In this document: positions 46,550-46,635 of the stretch, in pieces
How positions within the stretch are numbered: position 1 is the first letter of the stretch
How the letters are laid out: the number at the start of each line of letters is the position of its first letter
Origin: Alphaproteobacteria bacterium RIFCSPLOWO2_01_FULL_40_26
Lineage (GTDB): Bacteria > Pseudomonadota > Alphaproteobacteria > Rickettsiales > UBA1997
Reading direction: 5' to 3'
NCBI GenBank assembly: GCA_001767955.1
Contig: MEMO01000033.1
Span: 1 to 46,635, forward strand
Length of the DNA stretch: 46,635 nt
Translations under genes and position numbers: made by a program
The notes under the pieces: generated by a model
The model's input: only the letters and a program-made list of their open reading frames with translations
The model's database searches: none
What the model was told of the DNA's origin: nothing

Positions 46550-46635
46550 AACCCCAATAACGCTTAAGGAATTATGGCTTAAGTCTACAAACTCTAAGTA
46601 AAACCAATAAACTCCACCACACTGTCACCCCGCAC
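46550..46635. mobile_element. Palindromic element C2, cut by the window edge
   Basis: AACCCCAATAACGCTTAAGG and onward to the edge. The 86 visible bases match the reverse complement of the right end of C1 (24900-24985) with one difference, so it is the same element in the other orientation. It begins 13 bp after the lipoprotein stop. Confidence 0.85.

Overview
The window is low-GC, gene-dense bacterial chromosome. The housekeeping set points to a low-GC alphaproteobacterium: an NDUFS6-type CHCC zinc-finger protein before purA, and a TIGR02186 (alph_Pro_TM) membrane protein coupled to a TauE/SafE exporter, with groESL, murJ, ribD, pepF and ygfZ. The order cannot be named from this sequence alone. 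Many palindromic repeats recall Rickettsiales-like genomes, but that is inference.

Region 1 (1-19952, all minus strand) is a secreted-protein locus. Read in the direction of transcription it holds a 489-aa exported protein of unknown function, a 5076-aa RTX protein (lipase-like N-terminus, kexin/subtilisin-like protease with P domain, coiled-coil insert, about twelve RTX/serralysin-type blocks, six cadherin-like repeats, type I secretion C-terminus), two small exported ORFs, and the first 836 codons of a second RTX protein that runs off the left edge. No type I secretion transporter is visible.

Region 2 (19950-25050, minus) holds a BRO/DinD-type gene between duplicated leader sequences, a small lipoprotein, a chromate-type transporter and a ScsB-type DsbD.

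Region 3 (25051-32052) holds the CHCC zinc finger, purA and a glycosyltransferase on plus, ribD on minus, then two Pro/Tyr-rich lipoproteins, grxC and groES-groEL on plus. A type II toxin-antitoxin pair follows on minus (32079-32684).

Region 4 (33079-45183, minus) is a tightly packed series with several start/stop overlaps: galE, two-domain glycosyltransferase, GT61-like glycosyltransferase, ygfZ, TauE/SafE exporter, TIGR02186 protein, universal stress protein, murJ, RNA m5U methyltransferase, pepF and a DOT1-like methyltransferase. A divergent GT4 glycosyltransferase and a lipoprotein close the window on plus. The glycosyltransferases with galE and murJ suggest surface-glycan and envelope work.

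The most unusual content is repetitive. Four elements of exactly 164 bp (70-bp arm, 24-bp centre, 70-bp arm) share TAGARCCTGT-like ends and a GTAT...ATAC centre. One can be compared with an empty homologous site and shows a TAA duplication. A half copy is interrupted by a second 238-bp palindromic element flanked by GTTT duplications, and a nearly identical second copy of that element is cut by the right edge. A third class, arrays of 7-bp units, lies inside the reading frames of dsbD, the TIGR02186 gene and ygfZ. Several of these repeats supply start codons, stop codons or protein segments of neighbouring genes.
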